Below, piece by piece: positions 20,424-31,999 of a stretch of DNA of 64,000 nt. Origin of the DNA: Oscarella lobularis (Eukaryota; Porifera; Homoscleromorpha; Homosclerophorida; Oscarellidae); the NCBI RefSeq assembly GCF_947507565.1, contig NC_089175.1:3089733-3153732 (forward strand), given 5' to 3'. A program made the position numbers and the translations under genes. How positions within the stretch are numbered: position 1 is the first letter of the stretch; each line of letters opens with the position of its first letter. Below the pieces are notes generated by a model. The model did not search any database. It was not told the origin of the DNA and was given only the letters and a program-made list of their open reading frames with translations.

Positions 20424-22756
20424 ATGCCGTTTGCACATCTCTATTGTGTTCTTCTGCTGCTACTGCTTGCTAACGCTCTCCGAAACGTTTATAGCATCAC
20501 AGGCAAGCCGACGAAGTTTGGGGACTCTGGGGACTTATGGTTGTTTACTTGATCTCATTGCAGTCAGCGTCGAAGTTGCTGGCTCGTCAGCTCACTATGC
20601 TCAGATCGGCGACGCAGTCGAGTTTACGTGCATTGTAAGCGGTGCAGCAAAAGCCGTCGGTTACAGATGGTTGAAGGACGGGGTTGGCGTTTCGACTGCA
20701 AATCGAATTACAGGCATAGGCAGATCGTCGCTTCGTATCTTTCACTTGACTATCGAAGATTCTGGAGGATATGGCTGTCAAGTGACATTGAGCACAGGAG
20801 AAGTGAGGGGATCCCAGACAAAGGCGCGCCTCACAGTATTCGGTTTGTTTATCCATGCACGACTTCCTTCAATATTTTTACCTTCGTTTTCCCTGCAGGC
20901 TTACCTGAAATTAATTTTTATCCAGATGTTTCCTATCAAGAATCTCTCTCCGCTCGCTTGACCTGCCGTGGAAAAAACTATGACAGGGTTTTTTGGTTCA
21001 GAAACGACGAGAAGCTTTTGCTCGATGACGACCCAAGATACGAGATCACCGATCACATAGGAGAGACTCTGATTATTAGAAACGTCACTCTGTCAGACGC
21101 TGGCTCGTACACGTCCCAAGCAAAATCCACAAGCGGTGGAAGAACTGAGAAATCTCTCACACTCACCGTTGAAAGTAATACATATCAGTGTTTACTAGTG
21201 AAAAACGAACGGAAGCGTTTTGTTTTTGCAGCGGAACCCAAGGTCGTTCTTCATCCTGCAAACGTCACCGTGCAGGTCGGCTTTCGAGCGACACTAACGT
21301 GCAACATTTCTGGTATTCCGACGCCGGGCAAGACCTGGTTTCGAGGCCGTACGCAGAAGACGGTCAATACAAAGAACATTAGATATGTAATACGAAACGA
21401 TCGCACGTCGAGTACGCTGATCATCGAGAACATAAAGAAGACAGACGAAGACTACTATTACTGTGCTGGGATGAACGATCACGGTCATGTCCAATCGAAC
21501 AAAGGGAAGGTCGTTGTGGGAAGTAAGTCTACTAATTGGAGTTTATTTGATCAACTAAGACAATGTTTTCAATTTTCTAATCGTCGTCTGCTGCAGGTCC
21601 GCCGACACCTCCTCCGTCTGGCTTGCCGCCAATCCAGATAGTCGCCTTCAAGACAATAGCTTATGGCCGAAACGATAGTATCACTTGTCGAGCTCAAGGA
21701 CTCGTTCGACCTATCGTTTCCTGGACGAAGGACAAGCAGCCCTTGAGCGATCCGAGTCTGTCGCAAGACGAAACGGGAGACCTATTTGTTGTTAACGTTA
21801 CCTACGATCACGCTGGTCAGTACGTGTGCACCATCGAGGTCAATAACCGGCCAGCTGTGATTCAAACCGTTCACGTCGACGTGAAAGGTTGCTATATAAC
21901 TAACGAGTTGGGTGCCTATAGCAATGGTGGTTGTGTTTAGGTCCCCCTGGTCCTCCAGTGATCACAACAGCAAAGGTTTTCGATGGAGTCATCACCGTCA
22001 ATTGGACAGATCCTTCGTTTGACGGCAACAGTCCCATTACCGGCTATGAAGCCTATTGGAGACAGGCAACTGGTAGAGATCTGTGGTCGTCTGTGACGGT
22101 GAACAGAAGTTCTACTGTAAACAGAAGTTCTACTGTGATTGATGTTCGATCTTCTTTACTTGCTACCGGTGTCTATACCTATGACTTAGCTGTAAAAGCG
22201 TCAAATGATTACGGGGTCAGTCGTCGTTCTGACGTCGAAGAGTTTGTGTTCTTTTACGGTATGAATACGCAGGTCTAATAAACTAAGACGGCAGTTTTCA
22301 TGTGTAGTTAAGAATTCCTCAATTCTGAATCAGAATAAAACAGTCGAAATAATCTCCTCCTCTGAAATCGAAATTTTGTTTGCCGTTTTGGGGCTTCTGG
22401 TGGTTACTGGAATTGGCGTACTACTGAGAAGCCGTTGCAGAAAGAACGTTTCTAGACAAAAAGAAGTTCAACGACCCAAGGTGAGCAGCACTGGACACAA
22501 TCGTTCTACTAACAACTCACACTATACATAAACAGGATAGCACAGGGCAGAAAATCCGAGAGACTCGGAATGCGTCGGCGAAAGAAGAAAAATCGGCCAG
22601 ACAAACAAGTCGACCAACTTTTATCGAAATTAATCCATATGAAAAGTGGGCCTGGCTCAGTATAAAGCGCTGAAATGCTCTGATTCTTTTCTTAGGAGGA
22701 GAACGCAGAGTTATTCCCACGAGCCGCTGTTTAGTGGCATTGGCACGCCTGTCTAG
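20424..22756 (+). CDS. IgSF receptor 5 (SP-4 Ig-FN3-TM), paralogue of receptor 4
   Basis: Nine exons: 20424-20502, 20564-20842, 20899-21174, 21232-21522, 21597-21887, 21941-22258, 22308-22480, 22536-22645 and 22696-22756, about 625 aa, continuous frame. It has the same architecture and GC-AG first intron as receptor 4. Two peculiarities stand out. The second Ig domain has lost its C-terminal cysteine (YTSQA where paralogues read YTCVA), so its core disulfide cannot form. The FN3 exon carries an 18-nt in-frame tandem duplication (22102-22137, NRSSTV twice). An alternative reading without the last splice would stop at 22671. A possible polyadenylation signal AATAAA lies at 22921-22926. Confidence 0.8.
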
Positions 22757-23320
22757 CAGACAGATAGCCTGCTGCACGTTTTGTCCAGTTCGCTTGGGTC
22801 GCTGTTGCATGAAAGCTCGGAATTCGTCTCGGGTCTGTTTACCTAGGCAAGTCACGCTGTCATAGACTGTATGTTATTACCAGGACAGCTTCCATTGTCG
22901 CGCAACTTTGTATATAAAGCAATAAAGCGTTCGGCCGATGCCTCCGAGGCTCGGCCGATTACGGTTCACGACCTCGTGTAGAATGCGCGTGTAACGCGCG
23001 TCATCCGCCGCGTCATCTCTAATTAAATGGTTCGGGAGCTTCGCTACTGTTAGTTATTTCTAAAGGGTCCGTGGTTAGAGCAACTTAGACGTCTGCCGCG
23101 CTCACGGTTGTTGTGGCGACATTGATAGCTTCCTTGGGCCGACTGACTAGGTGAAAACAGCGGGCGACGTACGTTTCGCATTCAGTTTCGGTCTGCCCTA
23201 TCTCGTCTCTTCTCTTCTGAATTAACTTTCACACTCATCGATAAAAGTGTTAGGAACGTTTCAAAGAGCACAGACATGTCGTACTGTACACCGAAGCGGG
23301 GCCTCCAAATAGGTTCAACC
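22757..23320. other. Intergenic, no gene seen
   Basis: Contains the 3' end and poly(A) signal of receptor 5. Part of it is alignable with 27040-27540 (GCGCGACTTTGTAT, GTGAAAACAG-like blocks), showing that the unit receptor 5 + large-receptor relic is a duplicate of receptor 6 + large receptor B. Confidence 0.45.
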
Positions 23321-24330
23321 TGTCAGTCATGGCATCTAAGGAGACGATACAGTCGATGTCACAATTGATTCCATGAAAATCTCAAGCAGTGGATTTACGT
23401 GTGCGTAATTATGGTAATGCGGAAAAGAAATTTATAAAAGTTATAGGTGAGTGAAGTCAGGTGCCTGAGTAATGACGTCTCTAACAGAAGCGTTTCACAT
23501 AGAAAAAAAGATATCAGTACTTGTGAGTCCGAATGACACGGAAGTGCACGCCGGAAGCCACGCCGTCTTCAGAATCCAAGTGGGAATTGACTATGATTTA
23601 TTGACAGTCACGTGGAGACATAATAACCGGAATATATGCTATGAAGTATACACTGTGAAAGGGTCAGCGTGGCTGTCATGCAACATTTCATCAGTCTCAG
23701 CTGCCGATACCGGTCGCTACTGTGTTGTGATTGATTCTTCTTCTCGTGGCATTGATTCCGAGACGAGGTGCTTCACGCTCCGCGTTATGGGTACGTTCCT
23801 TTTATTGGATTTTAGTTTATTTGCTCATAATGTTTGTAGAGCGTTCCAATAGGCCGTTTAACTTAGATTTTGCGGCTCACCAAGTAGTGACTCGTTATCC
23901 ATTTCATGGGATTTCCCAACCAAATAGCTTTCTGGTCTCGTGTCAGGAAGCTGCAGGTGCGAGTGGGTTTTATCATCACGGTGCCTGCTGGAAAGCAGCG
24001 AATCACGTTGTTGGGACTGAAGCCTTCAAGTCTGTTCCTTCAGTAGTTCGCGTTTATCTCCAAGTGAAGGATCTGTCATGTGGTCTTGCTCAAATCCAAG
24101 GACAACGTCGTAACCCGAACTAGCTCAAGTGCCAATTTCATGCGAGTAAACATTAGCCCTGGTCGTCGGTACACGGTTCGGGTCTATGCTCGCAATTCGG
24201 GTCCGGATCGCTCACCACCTAGTAATCCGGTCACGTTTGACACAGGTAGGCTGGCCTCAATTTGCATCAACGTGGGCGCATATTCTTTGCTGATTAGAAG
24301 GTGCTGATAATGACAATGGATCATCTGGGC
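23320..24330 (+). pseudogene. Chimeric receptor pseudogene: large-receptor Ig/FN3 joined to receptor-3-type FN3/TM
   Basis: The 5' part derives from a large receptor. It has a remnant of Ig1 (about 23320-23445), an open Ig2 exon (about 23500-23790, ending RYCVVI), and a damaged FN3 stretch (about 23850-24030, SFLVSCQEAAG). Near 24040 homology switches to the last FN3 exon of receptor 3 (11195-11397; RVNISPGRRYTVRVYARN) and the first codons of its TM exon (to about 24330). There is no signal peptide, TM or tail, and the FN3 pieces are out of frame. This records a recombination between two receptor subfamilies. Confidence 0.78.
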
Positions 24331-24489
24331 TGAGCGTCAGAACAATTTTGTTTAAATTTGGGCTTATGTGGTGCCCGAGGCTCAGCTTCACCGTTAGTCT
24401 GCTTAGTGATTTGCTTTCTTTAGTAAAATAAAGAGATACGCCAGGCTTATGCAAAGCGACCCAGGGAATCGATAATTTTGTCTCTATTG

Positions 24490-24585
24490 TCTTAGCTATC
24501 CAATAAGAAACGAGGCCGTCTCGTGACTCCGTGAGATCGTCTTAGCTATCCAGTAAGAAACGAGGCCGTCTCGTGACTCCGTGAC
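24490..24585. repeat. 50-bp direct repeat, two copies, upstream of receptor 6
   Basis: CTTAGCTATCCA begins at 24491 and again at 24541, an exact 50-bp period with one or two mismatches. It lies just before the CCAAT-type box, so it may duplicate a regulatory element. It is not seen at this position in receptors 4 and 5. Confidence 0.85.
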
Positions 24586-24785
24586 ATTGACCAATGAGAG
24601 AAACCTTCCGTTGTCACAACAAGTGCCCAACGGCGACTCTTCTTTCACTTTTTGCACGCTGACGGTACCAGAAGCTGAGACTGAAACAAAATGAAGAAGA
24701 CAAACCCAAACTGGAAAATTGCTGGTCTCTTCTCTCCAGTCCGGAAAGCACTTTGCATGACGAGACTTCTTTCTTCAGGAGCGTG
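24575..24785 (+). promoter_or_regulatory. Shared promoter block of the 4-Ig receptor family (copy 3)
   Basis: ATTGACCAAT lies about 195 nt before the ATG, with downstream stretches (TTTTTGCACGCTGA, GAAGCACTTTGC) alignable to the other two family promoters. Confidence 0.5.
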
Positions 24786-27018
24786 ATGTGCAAAATGCTC
24801 TGTGCACATCTCTATTCTCTGCTGTTACTGGCACTTGCTAGCATCGTTCTGAGCGTTCATGGCATCTCAGGCAAGCGGGGAAAGTTGGGGGACTCCCACA
24901 GACTCATTGTTTATACTCGATAGTGGACGCATATGTGGCGGGCTCGCTTGCTCACTACGCTCAGGCCGGCGACGCTGCAATCAAGTTTACATGCGTCGTG
25001 AGTGACGGTGCAAGCGTTGTCGCTTACAGATGGCTAAAGAATGGAGAGGCCATTTTGGCGTCAGATCGAATTGTGGGCGTTGGCACGTCGTCGCTTTTCA
25101 TATATCACTTGAGTGCTGGGGACTCGGGAGGATACCGCTGTCAAGCGACGTTGAGTACGGGAGAAGTGAAGGGATCCCAGACAAAGGCGCACCTTACAGT
25201 ATTCGGTTTGTTCATCCCATGGATCTTCCTTGATTTCTATTTTTTATTTTTCCTGTACACATATGCAGACCCTCCTGAAATTGCATTTCACCCAGATGTC
25301 TTCGATCGAGAATCTCTTGCCGCCCGTTTGACCTGTCGTGGAAAAAACTACGACAGCGTTTTTTGGTTCCGGAACAACGAGCGGATCGACGACCACCCAA
25401 GATACGAAATCGCTGATCACATAGGAGAGACGCTCATTATTAGAAACGTCACTCTATCCGATGCCGGTTCGTACACGTGCGTAGCGAAGTCCACTATCGG
25501 TGGAAGAACTGAGAAATCTCTTACGCTGATCGTAGAAAGTAATACAAAGAGAATCTGTTGATGAAAAACGAACCAGACCCTTTTGTTTCTGCAGCCGAGC
25601 CCCAGGTTGAGCTTCATCCTGCGAACGTCACCGTGCAGGTCGGTTTTCGAGCGCAACTTACATGCAACATTTCCGGTATTCCGACGCCGGGAAAGACCTG
25701 GTTTCGAGGTCGCACGAAGGCGACGGTGGATACAAAGAACATTAGGTATGTCATACGGAACGATCGCGTGTCGAGCACGCTGGTCATCGAGAACGTAAAG
25801 AAGACAGACGAAGACTACTATTACTGTGCTGGAACGAACCGTCACGGTCACGTCGAGTCGAACAAAGCTAAAGTCGTCGTGGGAAGTAAGTCTATCTAAA
25901 AGAGTGTTTATTTGATCCCTAAAGACAACATTTGTGATTTTCGTTATCGCTGTAGGTCCGCCGACGCCTCCTCCACCTGGCTCGAAGCCAATTGAGATAT
26001 TCGCCTCCAAGACAATAGCCTATGGTCGAAACGATAGTATCGCTTGTCGAGCTCGAGGGCTCGTGCGACCTATCGTTTCCTGGACAAAAGACGGGCAGCC
26101 CGTGAGCAATCCCAGTCTGTTTCAGGATGAAACGGGGGAGCTATTTGTCGTTAACGTCACCTACGATCACGCGGGTCAGTACGTATGCACCATCGAGGCC
26201 GATAACCGGCCAATCGTCATTCAAACCGTCCGAGTGGACGTTAAAGGTCCCTATCTATATACTCGAGTGAGTTTGGCTTCTGGTATGATGGCTGTATCGG
26301 TTTTAGGTCCGCCTGATCCTCCAGTGATCACAACAGCCAAAGCTGTACACGGCATCATTACCGTCAATTGGACAGATCCTTTGTTCGACGGCAACAGTCC
26401 CATTATCGACTATAAAGTCTATTGGAGACAAGCAGCTAGACGAAATTTGTGGGCGTCTGCGACGGTGGACAGAACTTCTACTAAGATCGACGTTCGCCCT
26501 TCCCTGCGTACCTCCGGCATCTATACCTATGATTTTTCTGTAAAAGCGTCGAATGGTTACGGAGTCAGCCCTCGTTCTGACTTCGAAGATTTCGTATTTT
26601 TTTACGGTACGGATGTGCAGTTCTATACATATGAAATAAGACAGTAGTTTTTGCATGTATAGATAAGACTTCCTCACTTCTGACTCGAAATGGAACAACC
26701 GATGTGACGTCGTCTCCTGAATTTCTCGAAATTGGGTTAGCCCTTTCGGGGCTTATCGTAGTGACGGGCATTGTTGTGCTAGCCACAATGCGTTGCGAAA
26801 GGAGACACGCCAATGAAAAAGAATTTCAACGACCCAAGCCGATTCATCAGCAGAAAATGCAAAATGTGTCGATGAAAGAAGAAGAATTGGCCAAGCAAAA
26901 CTATCGAGAAGTCTATGAAACGTAGGCCAGAATTAATTATAGCACTGATGACTCTCTGACTCTTTTTCTAAGGAGAATATTAACTTGCAGTTGGTCCAAC
27001 AAGTCAACGTTTGTCTAG
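24786..27018 (+). CDS. IgSF receptor 6 (SP-4 Ig-FN3-TM), paralogue of receptors 4 and 5
   Basis: Eight exons: 24786-24870, 24924-25205, 25269-25538, 25595-25885, 25956-26246, 26307-26606, 26663-26921 and 26973-27018, about 607 aa. The signal peptide is MCKMLCAHLYSLLLLALA. The first intron is only 53 nt and uses a GC donor (CAG|GCAAG). All four Ig domains keep both cysteines. The FN3 reads ITVNWTD / DYKVYWRQ. The TM segment is followed by a tail in which the intron present in receptors 4 and 5 is absent (exon 7 is fused). The final exon placement rests on the conserved tail splice; skipping it gives a stop at once after EVYET. Confidence 0.8.
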
Positions 27019-27553
27019 CAGACAGACAGACAGATAGTCTACTGCGTGTTTTTACCGAGTTCCCGTCGCACGACCCGGAATTGCTCTCCCGTCCGCTTGC
27101 TTAGTACGTCATGGCCGTCATTCGATCGGCCGGACAGCTTTTATTGCCGCGCGACTTTGTATAGAAAGCAAAAGGCTGCACATTATGCCCTTCGTGGACC
27201 GTCCGCAACTAAGAATCCATGATGGACTTCCCTGATGAGCGTGCGCGCGCTTCTTACGCACGTAATTGATTTGTTCGGGCAATCTGTTCGGGCAGCGTAT
27301 CCCTGTACACGAACGCGAGCGATTATTCAACGGATCAACCCGCTCACGACTGTGCGGAATATTGATCGGGTCGGTGAGAACAGCAGGCGACGTTTCACCT
27401 TCAGCTTCCGTCCGATCCGTCTCACTCTCAGCTGTGAAAATTCCTGTCATAGTTCCATCCCGTCCATACTTGAATGGTACGAACGTTTTGAAGCAAGAGA
27501 TGTTAAGTAAAGAAAAGCGGGCCTCCGTATAGGTTCAACCGCGTTTTCGAACG
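27019..27553. other. Intergenic, no gene seen
   Basis: Spacer between receptor 6 and large receptor B, alignable in part with the spacer after receptor 5. It ends in the 5' UTR of large receptor B (CCGTATAGGTTCAACC is shared with the relic at about 23300). Confidence 0.45.
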
Positions 27554-30500
27554 ATGATGACGTCAACTGCTTTCCTTGTTTCGATACTACTTGTAGGACT
27601 CTTCATTCCTCGAACATATCAGCAGAGTATTAAATTTGAATCTGTTTTCTATCTGTCAATAACGTCGTCTTGTAGGCTGCAACAGTTTGCGAGATGACAT
27701 CACAATAAAAACACATCCTCCAAACCGATACGTGTATTCGGGGAGGACGCTAATCCTCGAATGCATTTCGACGCGTCTCTCTATCAATAACATTGCTTGG
27801 TACCATAACAACTCTTCTATGACTGGCTACAGAGGAGTCAAAGCAATCAATGTAACAATCGATCCTACGACAATTTCAAACACCGGTTCCTACTCCTGTT
27901 TGGTTAACGATCACTACTGTAACGCAAAAAAGGCTTTTGTAAGAGTGATAGGTGAGTGCACACCGGGCGTAATGCCTCTGATGATAGAGAGTTTTTTTAG
28001 AAAGAGAAGTTACAGTACTTACAAGTCCCCAGGACCAGCAAGTGTACGCCGGTAGCAACGTCAGCTTTCGAATTCAAGTGGAAGCCTACTCCCACTTATT
28101 GACGGTCACGTGGCGTCTTGATGATCAAAACGGATTTCGTGTCCTACGCGCTGTCGAAGGCGTAGAGTGGCTGTCGTACAATATCTCGTCAGTGTCAACG
28201 GCCGATGCCGGTCGCTACTGCGTCACCATTGATCCCTCGTCTCATGACATGGACTCAGAGAAGAGGTGTTTCATGCTGAATGTAATTGGTACGTTCTCTT
28301 TATTTGTTTATTAGTCTATTTGCTTTTACGTGACGTCTGCAGGTCCGCCTGATGCTCCTCTAAACATCGATTGCGGCTCACCGACGAGCAACTCCTTGTT
28401 CATTTCATGGGATGTCCGACGAAATACGCTCAGTAATCAAGACGTGCCTCGCAGTTTTCTGGTCTCGTGCGAGGAAGCAGCTGGTGGCAGTCAATTTCAA
28501 ATCACGGTGCCTCTCGGAACGCAACGAGCCACGTCGCCCAGACTAAAGATGTGCTCGGTCTACAACGTTACCGTCTGGGCAAAGGGAGAAGTCCTCCTGA
28601 GCAGCCCAACTCAACGTCAGTGCCGGACTTCAAAACTACAACTGAGTAAGACTATATTGAATACGCGTAGGTGTCTATTAGTATTAATGTAGTTAAAGTA
28701 TTGTACAATTCTGACCTCTCCTCCGCTCCTTTGACTACCTGGTAGTTAATGAATTTCGTTCTTTTTCTAGCCTCGAGTAGTCTCTTTCGCAAGGGCAGCA
28801 AAGTCTTTGTGGAAATAGACGGAAAGTCGCGGCCAATGTGTCTGACTTCAAGTGGGTTGGACGTGCTTTTGGGCCGCGATCGAGAGAAAATCTGCGATTT
28901 GGCGTCAAAATTGCCGTCGTATACAAACGCTGTTACTGACGTTGGCTATTTTGTAACTGGGCTCTCCGACAACGCTGCATCGTCAGTCGAATTGAATGAC
29001 TGGGTGACTTGTTCACTGGACGACGATGGGCCTGAAACGACGTCTTGTGAGGATCGAAATTTGTTCGACATCGCGTATCAGTGTCTGAAGCAAGGTGCAC
29101 CTGGTACCTCTCGCTTATATGAATAAATATATAAATGAATGAATGTAGTATTGCCACCTTCTCCAACTCCTGACGCCGGCCAAAAGGACGCGACGGGTAA
29201 TTCCAGAGCTCTCTTAGCAGGTGAGAAAATATAACTGTTTTTTTTTTCATTTTCCACCACTTAAGTTTTTCTTTCTCTTGCAGGACTAGTTGCTATTGCA
29301 GTGCTTGCTGTAGCAACGATTGTTGCAGTATTATTTTATGTTTATTATAAATCTCGCCAAGAACGTCGAGTGGAACAGCGGTTTGAAGGTGCCTTTCAAT
29401 ACTTTGTTTCATCTACTCACATCTGACTGCGTTTTTGGTCTAGATCTGCTTAGCGAGATCCGTCGCCGGGACGACGGCATGAATGCAGAATTTGCTGATT
29501 CACTAGAAGACACATTGGAGGCCGTCTCGTCCAATTCTAGACGTCAAATCGAGGAGTTAGCTAAAGGTTGGTTCGTTTGTTTGTTTCTCTTCGCAGCATT
29601 TACACGTGCCGTGGCGCTTTGTTATGCATTGTAGATTTACTTCACTGTCATCGGGATGAAATAGAGCATCTACGTCAAATGCAACTCGATCGAGCAGAAG
29701 AAGATGCGAACGAAACTAGCCAAAGAATTTTGGCATTAGAGAATCAGATAAAAGTTTTTCGCGAAGAAATTCAACGGACGAACGAAAGCAGTCCGGCGAT
29801 TGAAAAATTAACGGCTCTGTTGAATAAAGTTTCGTCACTTCGCGATGAAACTTTGCGGGCTACTGCCAGTGCTGAACATTTAGCACCGGCACCGGCTAAT
29901 CAGCCTATATCAATTCAACGTATGGTTGGGACAGAAGAAAATGGAAGGGATCCTTCATTTGGAATTGAACAATCGGAAATGCAGTCTTTAGCGTCGGCTG
30001 TGCGCCCTCCAGTACAGCAGCCGCCACTACGGCTGCCAGCGCAAAATTCTGACTTCAGAACAGACCTAAATGAAGCTAAAGATGAACTGAAGCAAGTGGT
30101 AAACGAAGCCGTTGAGAAATTGGAGTCAAAGTTGGCGCGGAAAATGGAAGGGGAGTCAAATGAAACCCAGTCTGCACTGGGTCAAATTTTCAGTGCCATT
30201 ACCGAAGAGGGATGGGCTCTCAAAGGTTTGTTTCAAGATCTTCAAGATCTGTTTTTGTCAGTAATTTTCTGCGTGGTTTAGAGCTTGCTCGTTCTCTTGC
30301 TAACCACTTTTCTGGTGAGCTGGGAATAATAAAGGATGTTGTGCTAAAGAAATTGGGGGATATTGATTCTCAACGTCGTCAAGAGGCTGCCTGGTGTCGT
30401 GAAAAAATACAGGCAATACTTGACAGGTTGGACGATCGAGGTTCTAAGAAGTTTCGTAAAGCAAGAAAGGATTTCGAGGTCATCAAAGAACGGCTGCTCA

Positions 30501-30682
30501 GGCTTGAGTATGGCGAACGCCAGGCCAGCAGCGGAAATGAAATGGAGAAGCTTGGCAGCATTATTTACTTACTTAGTGATGCTGCTGTAAGTGCTGAAGA
30601 ACATCCGCCTTCTTTAGATCCTTCCATGGAGCAAGACATGCGAACAGGCGAGTCCGCTGTAAGCACAGAAACACAGGTCTAA
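27554..30682 (+). CDS. Large receptor B (SP-Ig-Ig-FN3-orphan Cys domain-TM-coiled coil)
   Basis: Ten exons: 27554-27626, 27676-27951, 28001-28288, 28343-28645, 28771-29094, 29149-29220, 29284-29388, 29444-29566, 29635-30225 and 30282-30682, about 851 aa. Exon order and phases match large receptor A. Two Ig domains (YSCLVND; RYCVTID) and an FN3 are followed by the same unrecognised four-Cys domain (PMCLTS, ICDLAS, VTCS, SCED), a linker and a TM helix (LVAIAVLAVATIVAVLFYVYY). There is a short basic juxtamembrane part without the Glu/Arg repeat, then long coiled coil with the QSLASAVRP motif and a second coil exon (RRQEAAWCREKIQ). AATAAA is at 30801-30806. Broken kinase pieces follow directly. 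Confidence 0.8.
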
Positions 30683-30892
30683 TGCTGGAATTCATATTTT
30701 CTCTGCTTTATTTATTTGACTTGCAGGCAGGCACGTATACATGAATTATGACGTTTTAATTAGCACTGGTTGCATTAGCTGATGTTATGAATTCTATTCT
30801 AATAAATTATTGACAAATTGAAAATGACGTCTTCATGGACGTTGATACCTCTAGTAAAGCCCCCGTTAGGTCGATCATCAACCTTCCGATAG

Positions 30893-31086
30893 TGGCTACG
30901 GCCTGATTGACGACAAAGACTTTGAATACGACAATGAAAAGGACTTCATAAACTCTGGAGCGTTCGCTGAGGTCGTCAAGGCTCGCTTGAAGAAAGACGG
31001 AACCGGAAAAGTGCTCGATCTTCCAGTTTAATTAAGTTGCAGCAAAAGTGGCGACGCATCATGAATTTGTTGCGCTTCCTCATCTT
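30893..31086 (+). pseudogene. Broken kinase N-lobe exon
   Basis: Similar to the first exon of the kinase gene at 35937: DFEYD, GAFAEV glycine loop (first Gly replaced: NSGAFAEV), KDGTGKVLD, and VAAK with the ATP-binding Lys. An in-frame stop and about 4 extra nt between KVLDLPV and VAAK break it. It could once have been exon 1 of the kinase-PUB gene at 32900, now separated by repeats and other fragments. Confidence 0.7.
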
Positions 31087-31169
31087 AAACAGCGTGCTAA
31101 GCGGGCACCTTGAAGAAAGGCGGGATCCTGATGGCTTCATCGCCACTTTTGCTGCAAAGACTAGTTACC

Positions 31170-31995
31170 GTACATCTAGACATGAAGACATTAGTAAAGA
31201 AACTCGTTGAAAAGTGATCAATACTATTACTTTTTAGGCGATGAAGTTTTTGTGTTTTAGGCAAGGGAAATTTTGTGTTTTAGACGATGGAGTACAAGTT
31301 TGTGAAAAAGATCTGTAGCTCTAGACATGAACACCGATAAAGAAACTTGAAAAAGTGATTAATACTATTACTTTTTGAAGCAAGGAAGTTTCTAGGTGAT
31401 AGAGTTTTTGTGTTTTAGGCGATGGAGTACAAGTTTTAAAAAAGAGTGAAAAAGATTCTGTTGTAGATTTACTGCAGGTCTAGACATGAACACCGATAAA
31501 GAAACTGGTTGAAAAAGTGATTAATACTCTTACTTTTTGATGCAATGAAGTTTTTAGGCGATGGAGTTTTTAATTAATCAAAAGACGATAAGAAAAGAGA
31601 TTTCTGGAAATTAAAACTGGAAATCAGCGTGACGCTGCAGATCAACTTAAAAGGATGACCGAGTGTGCTGAGGAATCAGCGATGCTATGCATATCAGTAA
31701 AGAAACTCGTTGAAAAAGTGATCAATACTATTATTACCTTCTTTAGGCGATAGAATCTTTGTGCTTTAGGCGATGGAGTACAAATTTTTAAAAAGGATGA
31801 AAAAGATTTCCCGTAGATCTAGACATGCACATCGGTAAAGAAACTCCCTGATAAAGTGATCAATACTGTTACTTTTTTAGGCGAGTTTTCGATGGAGTTT
31901 TTAAGAAAGAGTGAAAAAGATTGCCTTCAGCCAGTTTTCGACAAAGTAGTCAAGCACGTGTGTGTAGGCGATGGAGTTTTCGTGTGCGATGGAGT
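31170..31995 (+). repeat. Degenerate tandem array (about five ~150-bp units)
   Basis: Recurring blocks TAAAGAAACT, GAAAAAGTGAT, ATACTATTACTTTTT and GGCGATGGAGT appear near 31193, 31335, 31496, 31697 and 31837, with varying insertions. Inside lies a fragment (31583-31685) matching the 3' exon of the kinase gene at 39495-39770 with an internal deletion, so the array is built partly from kinase-gene debris. Confidence 0.75.
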
Positions 31996-31999
31996 ATTT

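Noticed and set aside
24480-24590. Possible CRISPR-like repeat
   Set aside because: Only two abutting copies with no spacers in a eukaryotic promoter.
31056-31086. An 18/19-nt match to the signal-peptide exon of receptor 3 (TTGCGCTTCCTCATC)
   Set aside because: The same bases are read in frame as the continuation of the broken kinase N-lobe (EFVALPHL), so the resemblance is a coincidence.
31915-31960. Similarity (about 28 of 37 nt) to the start of the STAND gene (LQPVF-x-x-VV)
   Set aside because: Too short, inside a repeat array; not distinguishable from chance by eye.
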